64,000 nucleotides of DNA from Mycobacterium noviomagense (GTDB taxonomy: Bacteria; Actinomycetota; Actinomycetes; Mycobacteriales; Mycobacteriaceae). Made by a program: the position numbers and the translations under genes. The stretch covers positions 4,340,001 through 4,404,000 of the forward strand of contig NZ_AP022583.1 of assembly GCF_010731635.1 (NCBI RefSeq), in the 5' to 3' direction. Numbering within the stretch: the stretch's first letter is position 1; each line of letters opens with the position of its first letter. The notes below the pieces were generated by a model that was not told the DNA's origin, did not search any database, and saw only the letters and a list, made by a program, of their open reading frames with translations. Positions 1 through 9,915 of this stretch are shown here, one piece after another.

Positions 1-1114
<1,114 letters not shown>

Positions 1115-2374
1115 TTGGATACGGTACTTGGGCTGTCGATGACCCCGACCATCGTGGGGTGGGTCCTGGTCGACGGACACGATGCAGACGGCACCATCCT
1201 GGATCACGATGATTTCCCGGTGCATACCGGCGGGGGAATGCGCGCAATCGACACCGCGGAAAAGGTGGCAGCCGCCGTTTTTCGGGCACAGGACCTGGCG
1301 GCCACTCTCGATCGTCGGGTACACGTCATCGGCGTCACCTGGAGCGACGATGCGGCCGCCGAGGCCGCGCTGCTGTTGGAGTCGTTGACCGGCGCCGGCT
1401 TTGACAACGTCGTACCGGTTAGGTCGGCGCAGGCTGCAGAGAACTTGGCGCGCGGACTAGCAGCCGTAATCGGCTATCACAAGACCGTGGTGTGTGTCAT
1501 CGAGGGCGACTCGACCACCGTCGTCATGGTCAGCGTGTCGGGCGAGAAGACACGCACAGCAGTCAAACAAGTGGGCGGCGGCGCCGACGGCCTGATCCAT
1601 TGGCTGACCACTATGTTCAACCGACGGTCGTGGCACCCGCGGGGAGTTGTCGTCGTCGGCTCGGATGCGGAGCTGGACTCTGTCTCATGGCAGCTCGAAG
1701 AGGCTTTGCCCGTACCGGTTTTCGCGCAGAATGCCGCGCACTTAGCCCTGGCGCGGGGCGCAGCACTGGCGTCTGCGCAGAGCACCGAGTTCACCGACGC
1801 ACATGCGATCGGGTCGCCGCCGCCAAGCGATCCGCCGCAGCAGCTGCGGTCTCGACCACCGTCATATGCCGGGGCGTTGACGGCGTTGGTTGCAGGCGCG
1901 CTGACCTTCGTGACTTCGGTGTCACTGGCGGTCGGTTTGCGGGTGGTCCCCGACAAAGCCGCCCGACCGGTCGACCGGGTCGCCCACAGCTCGTCGACGT
2001 CCCACGTCGCGCAAGCACCGGCTGCGCCACCGGCCCAGGTGGTGACCCCGGTTGTGCAGGCCCAGCCCACGGTGCACGCGGCACCGCCCCCACCACACCC
2101 CTCAGTCACGTCGCCGACTGCCCAGCCGACTGCCGAGCCGCACAGCCTCCCCGAACCAGCGCCGACCGGCCCGCCCGCGGATCTACCTGCACCGCTACCG
2201 CCGCCCCCGCCGCCCGCCGGCCCGCCGGCGGAGCAGCCGCCGCCCCCGCCGCCGAATCCCCATCCCTTGCTGACCCGGGTCCTCGAGCACATCCACGGCC
2301 ACCACGACCCGGCGCCGGACGAGCCGGCACCAGGGCAGGTCCCGCCGCCGAACGGGGCCACACCGCCGCCATAG
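1115..2374 (+). CDS. Proline-rich conserved mycobacterial protein (DUF7159-type, Rv1887-like)
   Basis: Function unknown. The N-terminal half (about residues 1-225) resembles the mycobacterial family that begins with VLGLSMTPTIVGWVLVDG and looks like a degenerate actin/hexokinase-type ATPase fold. A single hydrophobic segment (ALTALVAGALTFVTSVSLAV) near residues 250-270 is followed by about 150 residues very rich in Pro and Ala, with runs such as PPPPPP. That layout suggests a membrane-anchored protein with a wall-spanning tail. The start is TTG at 1115-1117, preceded by GAGGTG, in keeping with the family's usual N-terminus. The position next to fbpB matches Rv1887. Family assignment is from memory. 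Confidence 0.75.
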   Translation: MDTVLGLSMTPTIVGWVLVDGHDADGTILDHDDFPVHTGGGMRAIDTAEKVAAAVFRAQDLAATLDRRVHVIGVTWSDDAAAEAALLLESLTGAGFDNVVPVRSAQAAENLARGLAAVIGYHKTVVCVIEGDSTTVVMVSVSGEKTRTAVKQVGGGADGLIHWLTTMFNRRSWHPRGVVVVGSDAELDSVSWQLEEALPVPVFAQNAAHLALARGAALASAQSTEFTDAHAIGSPPPSDPPQQLRSRPPSYAGALTALVAGALTFVTSVSLAVGLRVVPDKAARPVDRVAHSSSTSHVAQAPAAPPAQVVTPVVQAQPTVHAAPPPPHPSVTSPTAQPTAEPHSLPEPAPTGPPADLPAPLPPPPPPAGPPAEQPPPPPPNPHPLLTRVLEHIHGHHDPAPDEPAPGQVPPPNGATPPP

Positions 2375-2378
2375 GGTG

Positions 2379-2400
2379 CTTGGGCGGGTTTTCGCCCGAG
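2379..2400. terminator. Hairpin between convergent genes
   Basis: CTTGGGCG pairs with CGCCCGAG (8 bp with one G.U pair) around the 6-base loop GGTTTT. It sits just after the stop at 2374 and just before the stop of the leftward ligase gene at 2410, so it could end transcription in both directions. There is no U-tract, as is common for mycobacterial terminators. Confidence 0.55.
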
Positions 2401-2409
2401 GTACGCGAG

Positions 2410-4044
2410 CTAACCCACGAGCGAGAGCGCATGCGAGCGACGCAGCTTGCCCGACGGCGTCTTGGGGATGGTGCCGGGAGCCACGACGACCACCCTTCGC
2501 GGCCGGACATTGACGTCGTGGAACACCTCGTGGGCGACCTCATGCTCCATTCGCCGCACCTCGGCCGCGTCCTTGCAGGCATTGGACTCGACGACCACGG
2601 CGAACGTCTCGCGCGGATGTCCCGCATGCAGACGCACCGCGGCCGCACAGCCGGGCCGAACGCCGGCGACCCGGCCCGCCGCCCGCTCGATGTCGGTCGG
2701 GGAGATATTGCGGCCTGCCATGATGATGACGTCCTTGACCCGACCACATACCACGATGTGGCCGTTCTCGGTCAGATAACCCAAATCGCCTGTGTCATAC
2801 CAGCCGTAGCGGTCCGGTCCGGGAATGAACCCGCCCATTGTCGCGTAACCCGCGGCCACCGGTTGACCGCGCACCTGAATTACTCCGACCCCCCGGCTGG
2901 GAAGAACATTGGCATCCTCGTCCACGACGCGAACGTCCAGACCCTGCAGTGCCGGACCCAAACAAGCCAGCCGGCGGGTGTTGCCCTTGCTGGCCGGAAC
3001 TGCGTGGCGAAGGACCGCCAGCAGGTCTGCGTCGACCTCGTCGACGATTAGCCCAGCACCGCACTCTGAAAACGACACGGCCACGGTGGTTTCGGCCATG
3101 CCGTATGCCGGCACGATGGCCTCGCGCTTCAGGCCGAACGGTGCACCAGCCTCACAAAGATCCTCGACGTCGGCAGGTTCGACTTGCTCGGCGCCCGACA
3201 GTGCCCACCGCAGGCTGGACAGATCGAATTGACCGGGCGTCGCTTGTTTACGCAGCCGCTTGGCAAGCAGCGAATAAGCGAAGTTGGGCGCGGCGGTCAT
3301 CGTGCCGCGATACTTGTCGATCAGCCTGGGCCATAGCAGCGTGTCGCGAAGGAAGTCCATCGGGGTGATCTTGACCAACTCCGCGCCGAAATACATTGGC
3401 ACTGTGAGGAATCCGGTCAACCCCATGTCGTGGAACAGCGGCAGCCAGCTCACAATGACGTCGGTGGCAATGTCGTACTGGGCGCCGATGAACATCGCCT
3501 CGGCATTGGAAACCACGTTGCGGTGGGTGATCCGGACAGCTTTCGGCGATCCGGTGGAACCCGATGTCAGCTGCATCAGAGCCACGTCGTCTTCGCCGGT
3601 ATCCACCGGGTCGACCGGATCAGCGGCGAGCAGTTGCTCAACCGTTACCACCCGCAGCCCGAGTTCGTCGAGCAGGGGAGCGGCGGCCATGAACGGGTCG
3701 GAGATGACGACAACCCGCGACTCGATGACGCCGATAACCGAAGCGGTCTCGGCCGCCCACAGTCGAAGGTCTGTCCGCGGCGTCGGTTGGTGCAACATGG
3801 TCAGGCTTGCGCCCCGCATCCAAAGGCCTTGTGCGGTCGGTGCGATTTCGACTGGAGCGCCGGCGAGCACAGCGACAGCATCACCATGACCAACGCCGGC
3901 GGCCGCCAAACCGCCGGCGACCCGTCGAGCGCGTTCGTACACTTGTGCCCAGCTGTGCCGGACCGGAGCGTGGGGCTCACCGGTCGTCATCCCGTGACGG
4001 CTGCTAAGAGCGTTGCCGTACATGGTGTCGCTGAATCTGCTCAC
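2410..4044 (-). CDS. Fatty acyl-AMP ligase / acyl-CoA synthetase (FadD/MbtM-like)
   Basis: Adenylate-forming enzyme that activates a fatty acid as acyl-AMP for transfer to CoA or an acyl carrier protein. 544 residues. The phosphate-binding motif [11 protein letters not shown] is at about 160-169, [11 protein letters not shown] and [16 protein letters not shown] follow, then the YGMAETT adenine-site motif, the hinge region [14 protein letters not shown] segment and the catalytic C-terminal PSGKL lysine near residue 533. The HDMGL and TAAPNFAY blocks are those of the FAAL branch that includes MbtM, so an ACP/PKS partner is possible, but no PKS is nearby. GTG start at 4044 with AGGGG upstream; an internal ATG at 4023 is a weaker choice. 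Not found here in the M. tuberculosis order I recall. Confidence 0.85.
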   Translation of the reverse strand: MSRFSDTMYGNALSSRHGMTTGEPHAPVRHSWAQVYERARRVAGGLAAAGVGHGDAVAVLAGAPVEIAPTAQGLWMRGASLTMLHQPTPRTDLRLWAAETASVIGVIESRVVVISDPFMAAAPLLDELGLRVVTVEQLLAADPVDPVDTGEDDVALMQLTSGSTGSPKAVRITHRNVVSNAEAMFIGAQYDIATDVIVSWLPLFHDMGLTGFLTVPMYFGAELVKITPMDFLRDTLLWPRLIDKYRGTMTAAPNFAYSLLAKRLRKQATPGQFDLSSLRWALSGAEQVEPADVEDLCEAGAPFGLKREAIVPAYGMAETTVAVSFSECGAGLIVDEVDADLLAVLRHAVPASKGNTRRLACLGPALQGLDVRVVDEDANVLPSRGVGVIQVRGQPVAAGYATMGGFIPGPDRYGWYDTGDLGYLTENGHIVVCGRVKDVIIMAGRNISPTDIERAAGRVAGVRPGCAAAVRLHAGHPRETFAVVVESNACKDAAEVRRMEHEVAHEVFHDVNVRPRRVVVVAPGTIPKTPSGKLRRSHALSLVG

Positions 4045-4383
4045 GGCAGCCCCTCGTGCACGTTTCTCGACACGCGTGCGCCTGTTGTACCAGACCGCAC
4101 GTTGTATCGCGGGATTTGAGCCAATTGGCGCGATGATGTCGGGAAAAAATGGGCCAATCTCGGAGGTGCCATCTGCGACGCTCCATCAACGACGCCGTGC
4201 TATCGCAGACGGCAGCCCACGGGCGAGCTCCCGACGAACCTGCGACCGCAAAATGCTAGCCAGATAAATCGACCGCCGCGGTCAACGAACCGGAGTGTCG
4301 GTGCCTTGTTATCAAACTGTCGCACCAGCGGAATAACGGTCCGCGGCGTCGCACTGCCGCAGTGAAGCCAAAAACGCAGCCGC
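4045..4383. other. Intergenic region, no gene seen
   Basis: About 340 bases upstream of the ligase gene and downstream of the DUF4389 gene. Only short frames without coding character are present. It presumably holds the leftward promoter of the ligase gene. I see no clear operator or hairpin. Confidence 0.5.
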
Positions 4384-5079
4384 TCAGGCAATTTCCGTTA
4401 GCGTTGTGTGCTGCGGTTCGTGCGGACCGAGGTCCAGCCGAAACGGCGGGTACTCGTCGCGCAGGAGCCCGCCGTAGGCACGCACCCGGATGGCCCATCG
4501 GTTGATGCCGAGCGCAAAGTCAAAGAGGCCCTTTGGGTAACGCCCGGTGAACAGCAAGCCAACCACCGCAATGAGCAACAGGATATCTATCAGCGGCGGC
4601 AGATCGTAGCCGACCATCTGATTGTGGTTGACCATGAGAAAACGCCAACCTGCGGTGAAGAAAGCGGCGAGTATCACGTAGTGCGGGATGGCCAGCAGCC
4701 ACCACTTGATCAACACCAACCCTCGGCTGAGCCGCTCGGGATAGTCGACCTCCAAATCCGCTGGATACTCCGGCTTTGGCTGCAGACTGAACGGCGGGTA
4801 TTTGTCGGTGCCCAAAGCCGTCAGGGCATAGAACGCGACGCGCCACCGCCACCGCATGACCCCGACACTGAAGTCGAAGAGTGCACGCGGGTATTTCCCG
4901 GTGATCAGGATTGCGAAGATTGCGATCACGAAGACGATTACGGCGGCGATGTGCAAAAAGATCAGCACAATGTAGTGGGGGATGGCGAGAATCCATTTGA
5001 CCAGCCATTGCCAGCGCGACAGCGCGGGGTCGAGATCGCCTCGTACACGGACGGGATAATCGGCGGTTTCCGGTTGCAT
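4384..5079 (-). CDS. DUF4389 integral membrane protein
   Basis: Function unknown. 231 residues made of two similar halves. Each half has a long hydrophobic helix pair followed by a G(K/R)YP(R/K)(A/G)LFDF motif (GKYPRALFDF, then GRYPKGLFDF) and a (Y/R)PPF motif (DKYPPFSL, DEYPPFRL). This is the internal duplication of DUF4389. Four or more membrane segments are expected. I chose the ATG at 5077-5079 because AAGGAG lies 8 bases upstream. A GTG at 5142 would add 21 polar residues and has no good ribosome site. It lies 99 bases downstream of the F420 oxidoreductase gene, so it may be the last gene of the cyp125 transcript. Confidence 0.8.
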   Translation of the reverse strand: MQPETADYPVRVRGDLDPALSRWQWLVKWILAIPHYIVLIFLHIAAVIVFVIAIFAILITGKYPRALFDFSVGVMRWRWRVAFYALTALGTDKYPPFSLQPKPEYPADLEVDYPERLSRGLVLIKWWLLAIPHYVILAAFFTAGWRFLMVNHNQMVGYDLPPLIDILLLIAVVGLLFTGRYPKGLFDFALGINRWAIRVRAYGGLLRDEYPPFRLDLGPHEPQHTTLTEIA

Positions 5080-5178
5080 GGTTGGCGGCTCCTTATGCGC
5101 TTCGGCCCGATCGATAAGCACGTTGATTGTGTCGTTTTCCACCTCGATAATCCAGCATTTGTCCGTTGAACATTTCGG

Positions 5179-6051
5179 CTAATCGGCCAACGTCTTCGTG
5201 GCGTCGGCGGCGGTGGCCAGCACCGCGAGGTGATCGTCGACTGAGGCCAGGCCCGCGCCCATGGTGTTGATGGAGACATGGGAGGCGCCGGCAGCCGCCC
5301 AGCGGCGCACATCGTCGACGAGTCGTTCCGGATTACCCCGCCAGGAGACCCGGCCCTCCATGGCAATGCCCGCTGGGTCTCGGCCAGCTTCAGTGGCCGC
5401 TTGGCGTAACAGCCGCAGCGCGTCGTCGAGCTGTGGTCCGGGTCCGACCATGGGGAACCAACCATCGGCAAGCCGACCCGCGCGGCGATACGCCCGCGGC
5501 GACGATGCCCCGAACCACACCGGGATTGGCCGCTGCAGCGGCAGCGGAGCCAGTCCCGCCCCCGTGACCCGGTGCCACTGGCCGCGGTAGGTTACGGTCT
5601 CCTCGGTCCAGAGCCGGCGCATCAGGTCGACCTGCTCCTCGCATCGTCGGCCTCGCGTCGAGAAATCTTCGCCAAGTGCCTCGTATTCCACGGCATTCCA
5701 GCCCAAACCCACCCCGAGGCGTAGCCGCCCGCGGCTGAGCAGATCGACCTCGGCGGCCTGCTTGGCCACCAGGACGGCCTGACGCTGCGGCAGAATCACA
5801 ATACCGGTGACCAGCTCCAGCGAGGTGGTCACAGCGCCCAGGTAGCCGAACATCACTAGCGGCTCGTGGAATGTGCTGTGCAAGTCATACGGCCCGTCCC
5901 AGCCGACGTGGACGCTCGGGTCGGCGCCCACAACATGGTCGTAGGCGAGCAAATGGCTGAAGCCGAGCCCTTCGACGTGTTCGGCGTAGGCGCGCACCGC
6001 GCCGGCATCGGCGCCAATCTCAGTTTGCGGGAACACGACTCCGATTCGCAC
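5179..6051 (-). CDS. LLM-class F420-dependent oxidoreductase
   Basis: Luciferase-like TIM-barrel enzyme predicted to use coenzyme F420 for hydride transfer; substrate unknown. 290 residues, usual for the family. The N-terminus MRIGVVFPQTEIGADAGAVR, the LLAYDHV segment, the LPQRQAVLVAKQAAEVDLLS segment and RGRLRLGVGLGWNAVEYEALG are characteristic of mycobacterial F420 LLM proteins. It starts 9 bases after the yceI stop and is probably co-transcribed with cyp125, adh and yceI. A role in sterol or lipid redox chemistry is inference from that context only. Confidence 0.85.
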   Translation of the reverse strand: MRIGVVFPQTEIGADAGAVRAYAEHVEGLGFSHLLAYDHVVGADPSVHVGWDGPYDLHSTFHEPLVMFGYLGAVTTSLELVTGIVILPQRQAVLVAKQAAEVDLLSRGRLRLGVGLGWNAVEYEALGEDFSTRGRRCEEQVDLMRRLWTEETVTYRGQWHRVTGAGLAPLPLQRPIPVWFGASSPRAYRRAGRLADGWFPMVGPGPQLDDALRLLRQAATEAGRDPAGIAMEGRVSWRGNPERLVDDVRRWAAAGASHVSINTMGAGLASVDDHLAVLATAADATKTLAD

Positions 6052-6060
6052 GTCCGTCTC

Positions 6061-6609
6061 CTATTCCTTCGTGCGCTGGGCGCTGAATGACACGGTGACG
6101 TCGTCCGCAACCTTCACCGAGCCCATCAGCAGCGAGTACGGCTTGACACCGAAATCGGTTTGACGCACCGTGGCTTGGCTGGACATGCGCCAGGCGTCGC
6201 CGAGATCATCTGTGCGCAGGTCGATCTCACGGTCGTGAGTCTTTCCGTGGATCTGCAGTGTTCCGGTGAGACGGTACCCGGCATCGGTGTTGGCGATGGT
6301 GTCAGCGGTAAAGCGGATCTCGGGAAAGCGGCCCGCGTCCAGCGCTCTCAACGCGTTGGACCGCACCAACGTCTTCTCCGTCCCCGACAACCCCTTGACA
6401 CCGCCTTCGCCGCGCAGCACGTCCAACGAGTCCACGTCGACCACCAGCTCAGCGCTGACGGGTGCGTCGCCGGCCCATCGCACCGTTGCCGTCCACCGCT
6501 TCATCGCGATGGTGAGACGATGACCCATTCTCGCGGCTCTGCCGGTGACGCCGGTGCGAACCAAGAGCTCACCATCGGATGCATCCAGAGTCCACACCGT
6601 GTCGGCCAT
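6061..6609 (-). CDS. YceI family lipid-binding protein
   Basis: Lipocalin-like beta-barrel of the YceI family, whose known members bind isoprenoid or amphiphilic chains. 182 residues with no signal peptide, so cytosolic here. The core (VWTLDASDGELLVRTG, then VVDVDSLDVLRGEGGVKGLS, FPEIRFTADTI, YRLTGTLQIHGKTHDREIDL and TDFGVKPYSLLMGSVKVAD) follows the family pattern in order. It sits 20 bases after the alcohol dehydrogenase and 9 before the F420 enzyme, in the cyp125 operon. Carrying a hydrophobic sterol or chain between enzymes would fit, but this is inference. Confidence 0.85.
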   Translation of the reverse strand: MADTVWTLDASDGELLVRTGVTGRAARMGHRLTIAMKRWTATVRWAGDAPVSAELVVDVDSLDVLRGEGGVKGLSGTEKTLVRSNALRALDAGRFPEIRFTADTIANTDAGYRLTGTLQIHGKTHDREIDLRTDDLGDAWRMSSQATVRQTDFGVKPYSLLMGSVKVADDVTVSFSAQRTKE

Positions 6610-6629
6610 GGACCGACCCTAATCGCGTA

Positions 6630-7643
6630 TCACATGGTGAGCACGATGCGGTAGCGCGGCCGTCCCTGCTCCATGGCGGCGTAGGCGTCCGCCGCTTCAG
6701 CCAAGGGGCGTTCCTCGATCCAGGCCCGCACCCCCGACAGCACGGCGAAATGCATGGTTTCCTCAACTTCGCGTGCAGTGCCGGAAGGGTGACCGGTGAT
6801 GCTGACACCGGGATTGATCAACTGGAGCGGACTGATCGGCAGCGGATCAGGCGTGACACCGATAGCGACGAGTTCACCGCGGGGGAGCAGCCCACCCACC
6901 GTTGCGGCCATCGCTGCCGAATTCCCTGCGGTGGCTAGCACCACCGCGACACCACCGAGGGCCCGCAGTGCTTCCGCGACATCGTCTTTCGCGGAGTCGA
7001 TGTAGTGGTGGGCGCCGAGCTGGCGCGCGTCGTCGGCTTTGTCGGTGCCCCGGTTGATCGCGACCGTCTCGAAGCCCATCGCGCGGCTGAACTGCACCCC
7101 GAGGTGTCCCAGACCGCCGACGCCCAAAACGGCGACACGGTCGCCTGCCACTGCCTTCGTCTGTCGCAGCGCGTTATAGGTGGTGACGCCGGCGCAGCCC
7201 ATCGGCGCGGCTTCGGCGAAGGACAGCTCCGACGGAATCCGGGCCAGCGCATTGGCCGGCACGGTCACCGATTCCGCGTAGCCTCCGGGATATTGCCAGC
7301 TGGGCACCTTCAAGTTTTCGCAATGGATGAAGATGCCTTTTCGGCACGGGATGCAGTGGTTGCAGTTACCCCCGAACCATCCGACGGCGACGCCGTCGCC
7401 CACAGAGAAGTCGTCCACGCCTGCACCGACTTCGGCGATAGTGCCGGCGATCTCATGCCCGGGAGTCAGTGGCCAGGACATCTCGGGGAACTCGCCATGG
7501 ACGAAAGCCCGGTCGGTGCCACAAATTCCGCATGCGGCCACGTCGAGTCGCACCTCGCCGCGGCCGGGCGAGGTCGTGTCGACGTCGGTGAGGTCCAACG
7601 ACCCGCCCGCGGACTGTATCTGGACAGCCTGATGTGTCGCCAT
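6630..7643 (-). CDS. Zinc-dependent alcohol dehydrogenase
   Basis: Medium-chain NAD(P)-dependent alcohol dehydrogenase, 337 residues. Catalytic zinc ligands are visible in CGICGTD (about residues 38-44) and PGHEIAG (about 61-67). The structural zinc cysteines form the CNHCIPCRKGIFIHC cluster, and the Rossmann glycines are in VLGVGGLGHLG. It begins 8 bases after cyp125 stops, so it is very likely co-translated. CYP125 enzymes make the terminal alcohol on the sterol side chain, and an alcohol dehydrogenase immediately downstream would suit the next oxidation. That substrate link is inference; many bacterial aldehyde reductases share this sequence. Confidence 0.87.
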   Translation of the reverse strand: MATHQAVQIQSAGGSLDLTDVDTTSPGRGEVRLDVAACGICGTDRAFVHGEFPEMSWPLTPGHEIAGTIAEVGAGVDDFSVGDGVAVGWFGGNCNHCIPCRKGIFIHCENLKVPSWQYPGGYAESVTVPANALARIPSELSFAEAAPMGCAGVTTYNALRQTKAVAGDRVAVLGVGGLGHLGVQFSRAMGFETVAINRGTDKADDARQLGAHHYIDSAKDDVAEALRALGGVAVVLATAGNSAAMAATVGGLLPRGELVAIGVTPDPLPISPLQLINPGVSITGHPSGTAREVEETMHFAVLSGVRAWIEERPLAEAADAYAAMEQGRPRYRIVLTM

Positions 7644-7651
7644 CTACGTGC

Positions 7652-8914
7652 CTAGTGTGCCACAGGGCATTTCGCCCCGGAGCCACCGTGGTAGTCGACT
7701 TGCCAGTGCTTGATGCCGTTCAGCCATCCCGAGCGCAACCGCTCCGGCTTGGATATCGGCTTCAGGTCCGGCATTTGGTCGGCGATAGCGTTGAACATCA
7801 GGTCGATGGTCATGCGGGCCAAGTTCGCGCCGATGCAGTAATGCGCGCCTGTGCCGCCGAACCCCAGATGCGGGTTGGGGTCTCGCAGAATGTTGAAGGT
7901 GAACGGGTCGTCGAACACGTCCTCGTCGAAGTTGGCCGACCGGTAGAACATGACCACTCGCTGGCCCTTCTTGATCTGCACACCACTCAATTCGTAGTCC
8001 TCCAGCGCGGTGCGCTGGAATGACGTCACGGGGGTCGCCCACCGCACAATCTCGTCGGCCGCGGTGGCGGGGCGCTCCTTCTTGAACAGCTCCCACTGAT
8101 CCGGGAAGTCGGTGAACGCCATCATGCCCTGGGTGATCGAGTTACGGGTGGTCTCGTTGCCGGCGACCGCCAGCAGAATCACGAAGAACCCGAACTCGTC
8201 TTCGGAGAGTTTGTGGCCGTCGACGTCAGCCTGGATCAATGTGGTCACCAGGTCGTCGCCGGGGTTTTTGGCCTTCTCCGCCGCCATCTGCATCCCGTAC
8301 ATGATCAGCTCGACCGAGGCGGTCATGGCGTCGTTGCTGGCGAATTCCGGATCCATGTCGCCGACCATCTGATTCGACCAGTGAAAGAGCTTCTTGCGGT
8401 CCTCCTGCGGCACACCCATCAGACCGGCGATGGCTTGGAGCGGCAGCTCGCAGGACACCTGCTCGACGAAGTCGCCAGAACCCTCGGCTGCCGCCGCCTT
8501 GACGATGCGCTGGGCGCGTTCGTTCAGGTCGTCGCGCAGGCGCTCCACGGCTCGTGGGGTGAAGGCGCGCGAGATGATTTTGCGCAACCGGGTGTGCTGA
8601 GGCGCGTCCATGTTGAGCAGAACAAATTTGCCGCGCTCAACCTGTTCGCCGACGGTGCCGTCCTTGTACCGCGGCAGCGCCGTCTTTTTCAGGCTGGAGA
8701 AGACGTCGCTGCGCAGCGAAATCTCTTTGACGTCCTTGTGCTTGGTCACCACCCAGAAGCCGCCGTCGTCGAATCCACCGGCGCCGAGTGGCTGTTCGTT
8801 CCACCAGATCGGCGCGACCCGACGCATCTCGGCCAGCTCTTCGATCGGTAGTCGCTCGGCGTAGATGTCGGGATCGGTGAAATCAAACCCACGAGGAAGA
8901 GTCGGAGTCGGCAT
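7652..8914 (-). CDS. cyp125: Cytochrome P450 of the CYP125 family (sterol C26/C27 hydroxylase type)
   Basis: 420 residues that align almost throughout with what I remember of M. tuberculosis CYP125A1 (Rv3545c), which oxidises the terminal methyl of the cholesterol/cholestenone side chain. Shared blocks include PPGFDFTDPxIYAERLP-like LPRGFDFTDPDIYAERLP, EQVSCELPLQAIAGL, GNETTRNSITQGMMAF (I-helix), DEIVRWATPV (ExxR) and FGGTGAHYCIG with the haem Cys at 360. The C-terminus KCPVAH also matches. The native M. tuberculosis gene lies in another locus, so this may be a second CYP125 copy, as in other non-tuberculous species. Two KstR-like boxes lie upstream, and adh, yceI and an F420 oxidoreductase follow. 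Confidence 0.92.
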   Translation of the reverse strand: MPTPTLPRGFDFTDPDIYAERLPIEELAEMRRVAPIWWNEQPLGAGGFDDGGFWVVTKHKDVKEISLRSDVFSSLKKTALPRYKDGTVGEQVERGKFVLLNMDAPQHTRLRKIISRAFTPRAVERLRDDLNERAQRIVKAAAAEGSGDFVEQVSCELPLQAIAGLMGVPQEDRKKLFHWSNQMVGDMDPEFASNDAMTASVELIMYGMQMAAEKAKNPGDDLVTTLIQADVDGHKLSEDEFGFFVILLAVAGNETTRNSITQGMMAFTDFPDQWELFKKERPATAADEIVRWATPVTSFQRTALEDYELSGVQIKKGQRVVMFYRSANFDEDVFDDPFTFNILRDPNPHLGFGGTGAHYCIGANLARMTIDLMFNAIADQMPDLKPISKPERLRSGWLNGIKHWQVDYHGGSGAKCPVAH

Positions 8915-8942
8915 CGATGCACTCCTACGAATACGGGTTGGG

Positions 8943-8956
8943 TGCGACGCGTTCTA
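8943..8956. promoter_or_regulatory. KstR-like operator upstream of cyp125 (one mismatch)
   Basis: TGCGACGCGTTCTA fits the known KstR motif TnnAACnnGTTnnA except for G in place of the first A of AAC. It is 28 bases upstream of the cyp125 start, where a repressor would block the promoter. The context (a CYP125 gene) raises its credibility. Confidence 0.55.
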
Positions 8957-9019
8957 GGTCAGTAAAGCACCGCGACAGCCGAGATGACAGGACTTCAGGT
9001 TGGAACGCGGCCAGCGGAT

Positions 9020-9033
9020 TGAAACGTGTTCTT
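9020..9033. promoter_or_regulatory. Second KstR-like operator between cyp125 and the Rv1891-like gene
   Basis: TGAAACGTGTTCTT fits TnnAACnnGTTnnA except for the last base. Its core is identical to the perfect site at 13999. It could serve leftward cyp125 or the rightward secreted-protein gene at 9154. Confidence 0.6.
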
Positions 9034-9153
9034 TGGGTCGTCAGCAGGCAGGCGCAGCAAAACAATCTTGTAACGACTCGGTGCTGGTTATGCTCTGGTG
9101 CACGCCGCCGGCGCAGTCGATCGAGCCGGTGACATGGACGTCGAAGGTGGAGC

Positions 9154-9600
9154 ATGATTCGCGAACTCGTCATCGCCGCGGCCGTCTCTGGTGCCGCTCT
9201 TGCCGTGGCGCCGGCCGCGGTTGCCGATCAGCAGCGTTACAACGGGGACGTGCCGGGAATGAACTACGACGCGTCGCTGGGGGCCCCGTGCGACAACTAC
9301 GAGCGGTTCATTTTCGGACGGGGCCCCGACGGTCAGGCCGAGGCGTGTCATTTCATCACCCACCAGTTTCCGACAGCAGAGACCGGCTACTGGGTGATCT
9401 CCTACCCGCTCTACGGTGTGCACAACCCGGGTGAGCCGTGCGCCAGCTATGCCGATCCGCGAGGATCGGCGGCGCAGACGCCCGACGGGCTTCCGCTGAC
9501 CTGCACCCAGGCGCAGGGCTGGGTGGTCGGGTCGCTGACCGGAGGCGGTTTCCCCATCGTCGGGGGAGGGTTCCCGTCCGACACCAGCGTCCGAGACTAG
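9154..9600 (+). CDS. Secreted conserved mycobacterial protein (Rv1891-like)
   Basis: Function unknown. 148 residues with a classical signal peptide (IRELVIAAAVSGAALAVAP) and a likely cleavage after AAVA before DQQRYNGD. The mature part has four cysteines (LGAPCDNY, EACHFITHQF, GEPCASYAD, LTCTQAQGW), suggesting two disulfides, and a Gly-rich C-terminus. GGAG (9149-9152 region) precedes the ATG at 9154. The order followed by a ~75-residue helical protein matches Rv1891-Rv1893 as I recall it. Confidence 0.75.
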   Translation: MIRELVIAAAVSGAALAVAPAAVADQQRYNGDVPGMNYDASLGAPCDNYERFIFGRGPDGQAEACHFITHQFPTAETGYWVISYPLYGVHNPGEPCASYADPRGSAAQTPDGLPLTCTQAQGWVVGSLTGGGFPIVGGGFPSDTSVRD

Positions 9601-9687
9601 GTCTGTCGCTCGCGGACCCGTCCTCAGTTCGCGTCGGCCCGTGTCTACAGTGGGTCCAAACGGACCTGCGACAAAGAGGAGTCTCTG

Positions 9688-9915
9688 ATGGGGTTCAGTC
9701 CTAGGGATGCGCTCGACGCGGCGAGGGACGTCGTTGCCAATGCCGTCGAAAAGGCTTCGGACATGGTGGAATTCGCTGGCGATATCGTCAGAGGAGACGT
9801 CGCCGGCGGCACCCAGGGCATCATCCAGAGCTCGATGGACATCGCCACGTACGCGGCCGGCACGGCGAAAGAGGTGTTCACCGGCCAATACGCGGGAGCC
9901 GGCGACCGCGAGTAA
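9688..9915 (+). CDS. Small helical protein (Rv1893-like)
   Basis: 75 residues, function unknown. It is composed of amphipathic helices rich in Ala, Val and Asp (ALDAARDVVANAVEKASDMV and IIQSSMDIATYAAGTAKEVF), with no signal peptide or membrane segment. Strong GAGGAG ribosome site before the ATG. It ends one base before the stop of the convergent TetR gene. M. tuberculosis Rv1893 is of similar size and position. Confidence 0.7.
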   Translation: MGFSPRDALDAARDVVANAVEKASDMVEFAGDIVRGDVAGGTQGIIQSSMDIATYAAGTAKEVFTGQYAGAGDRE

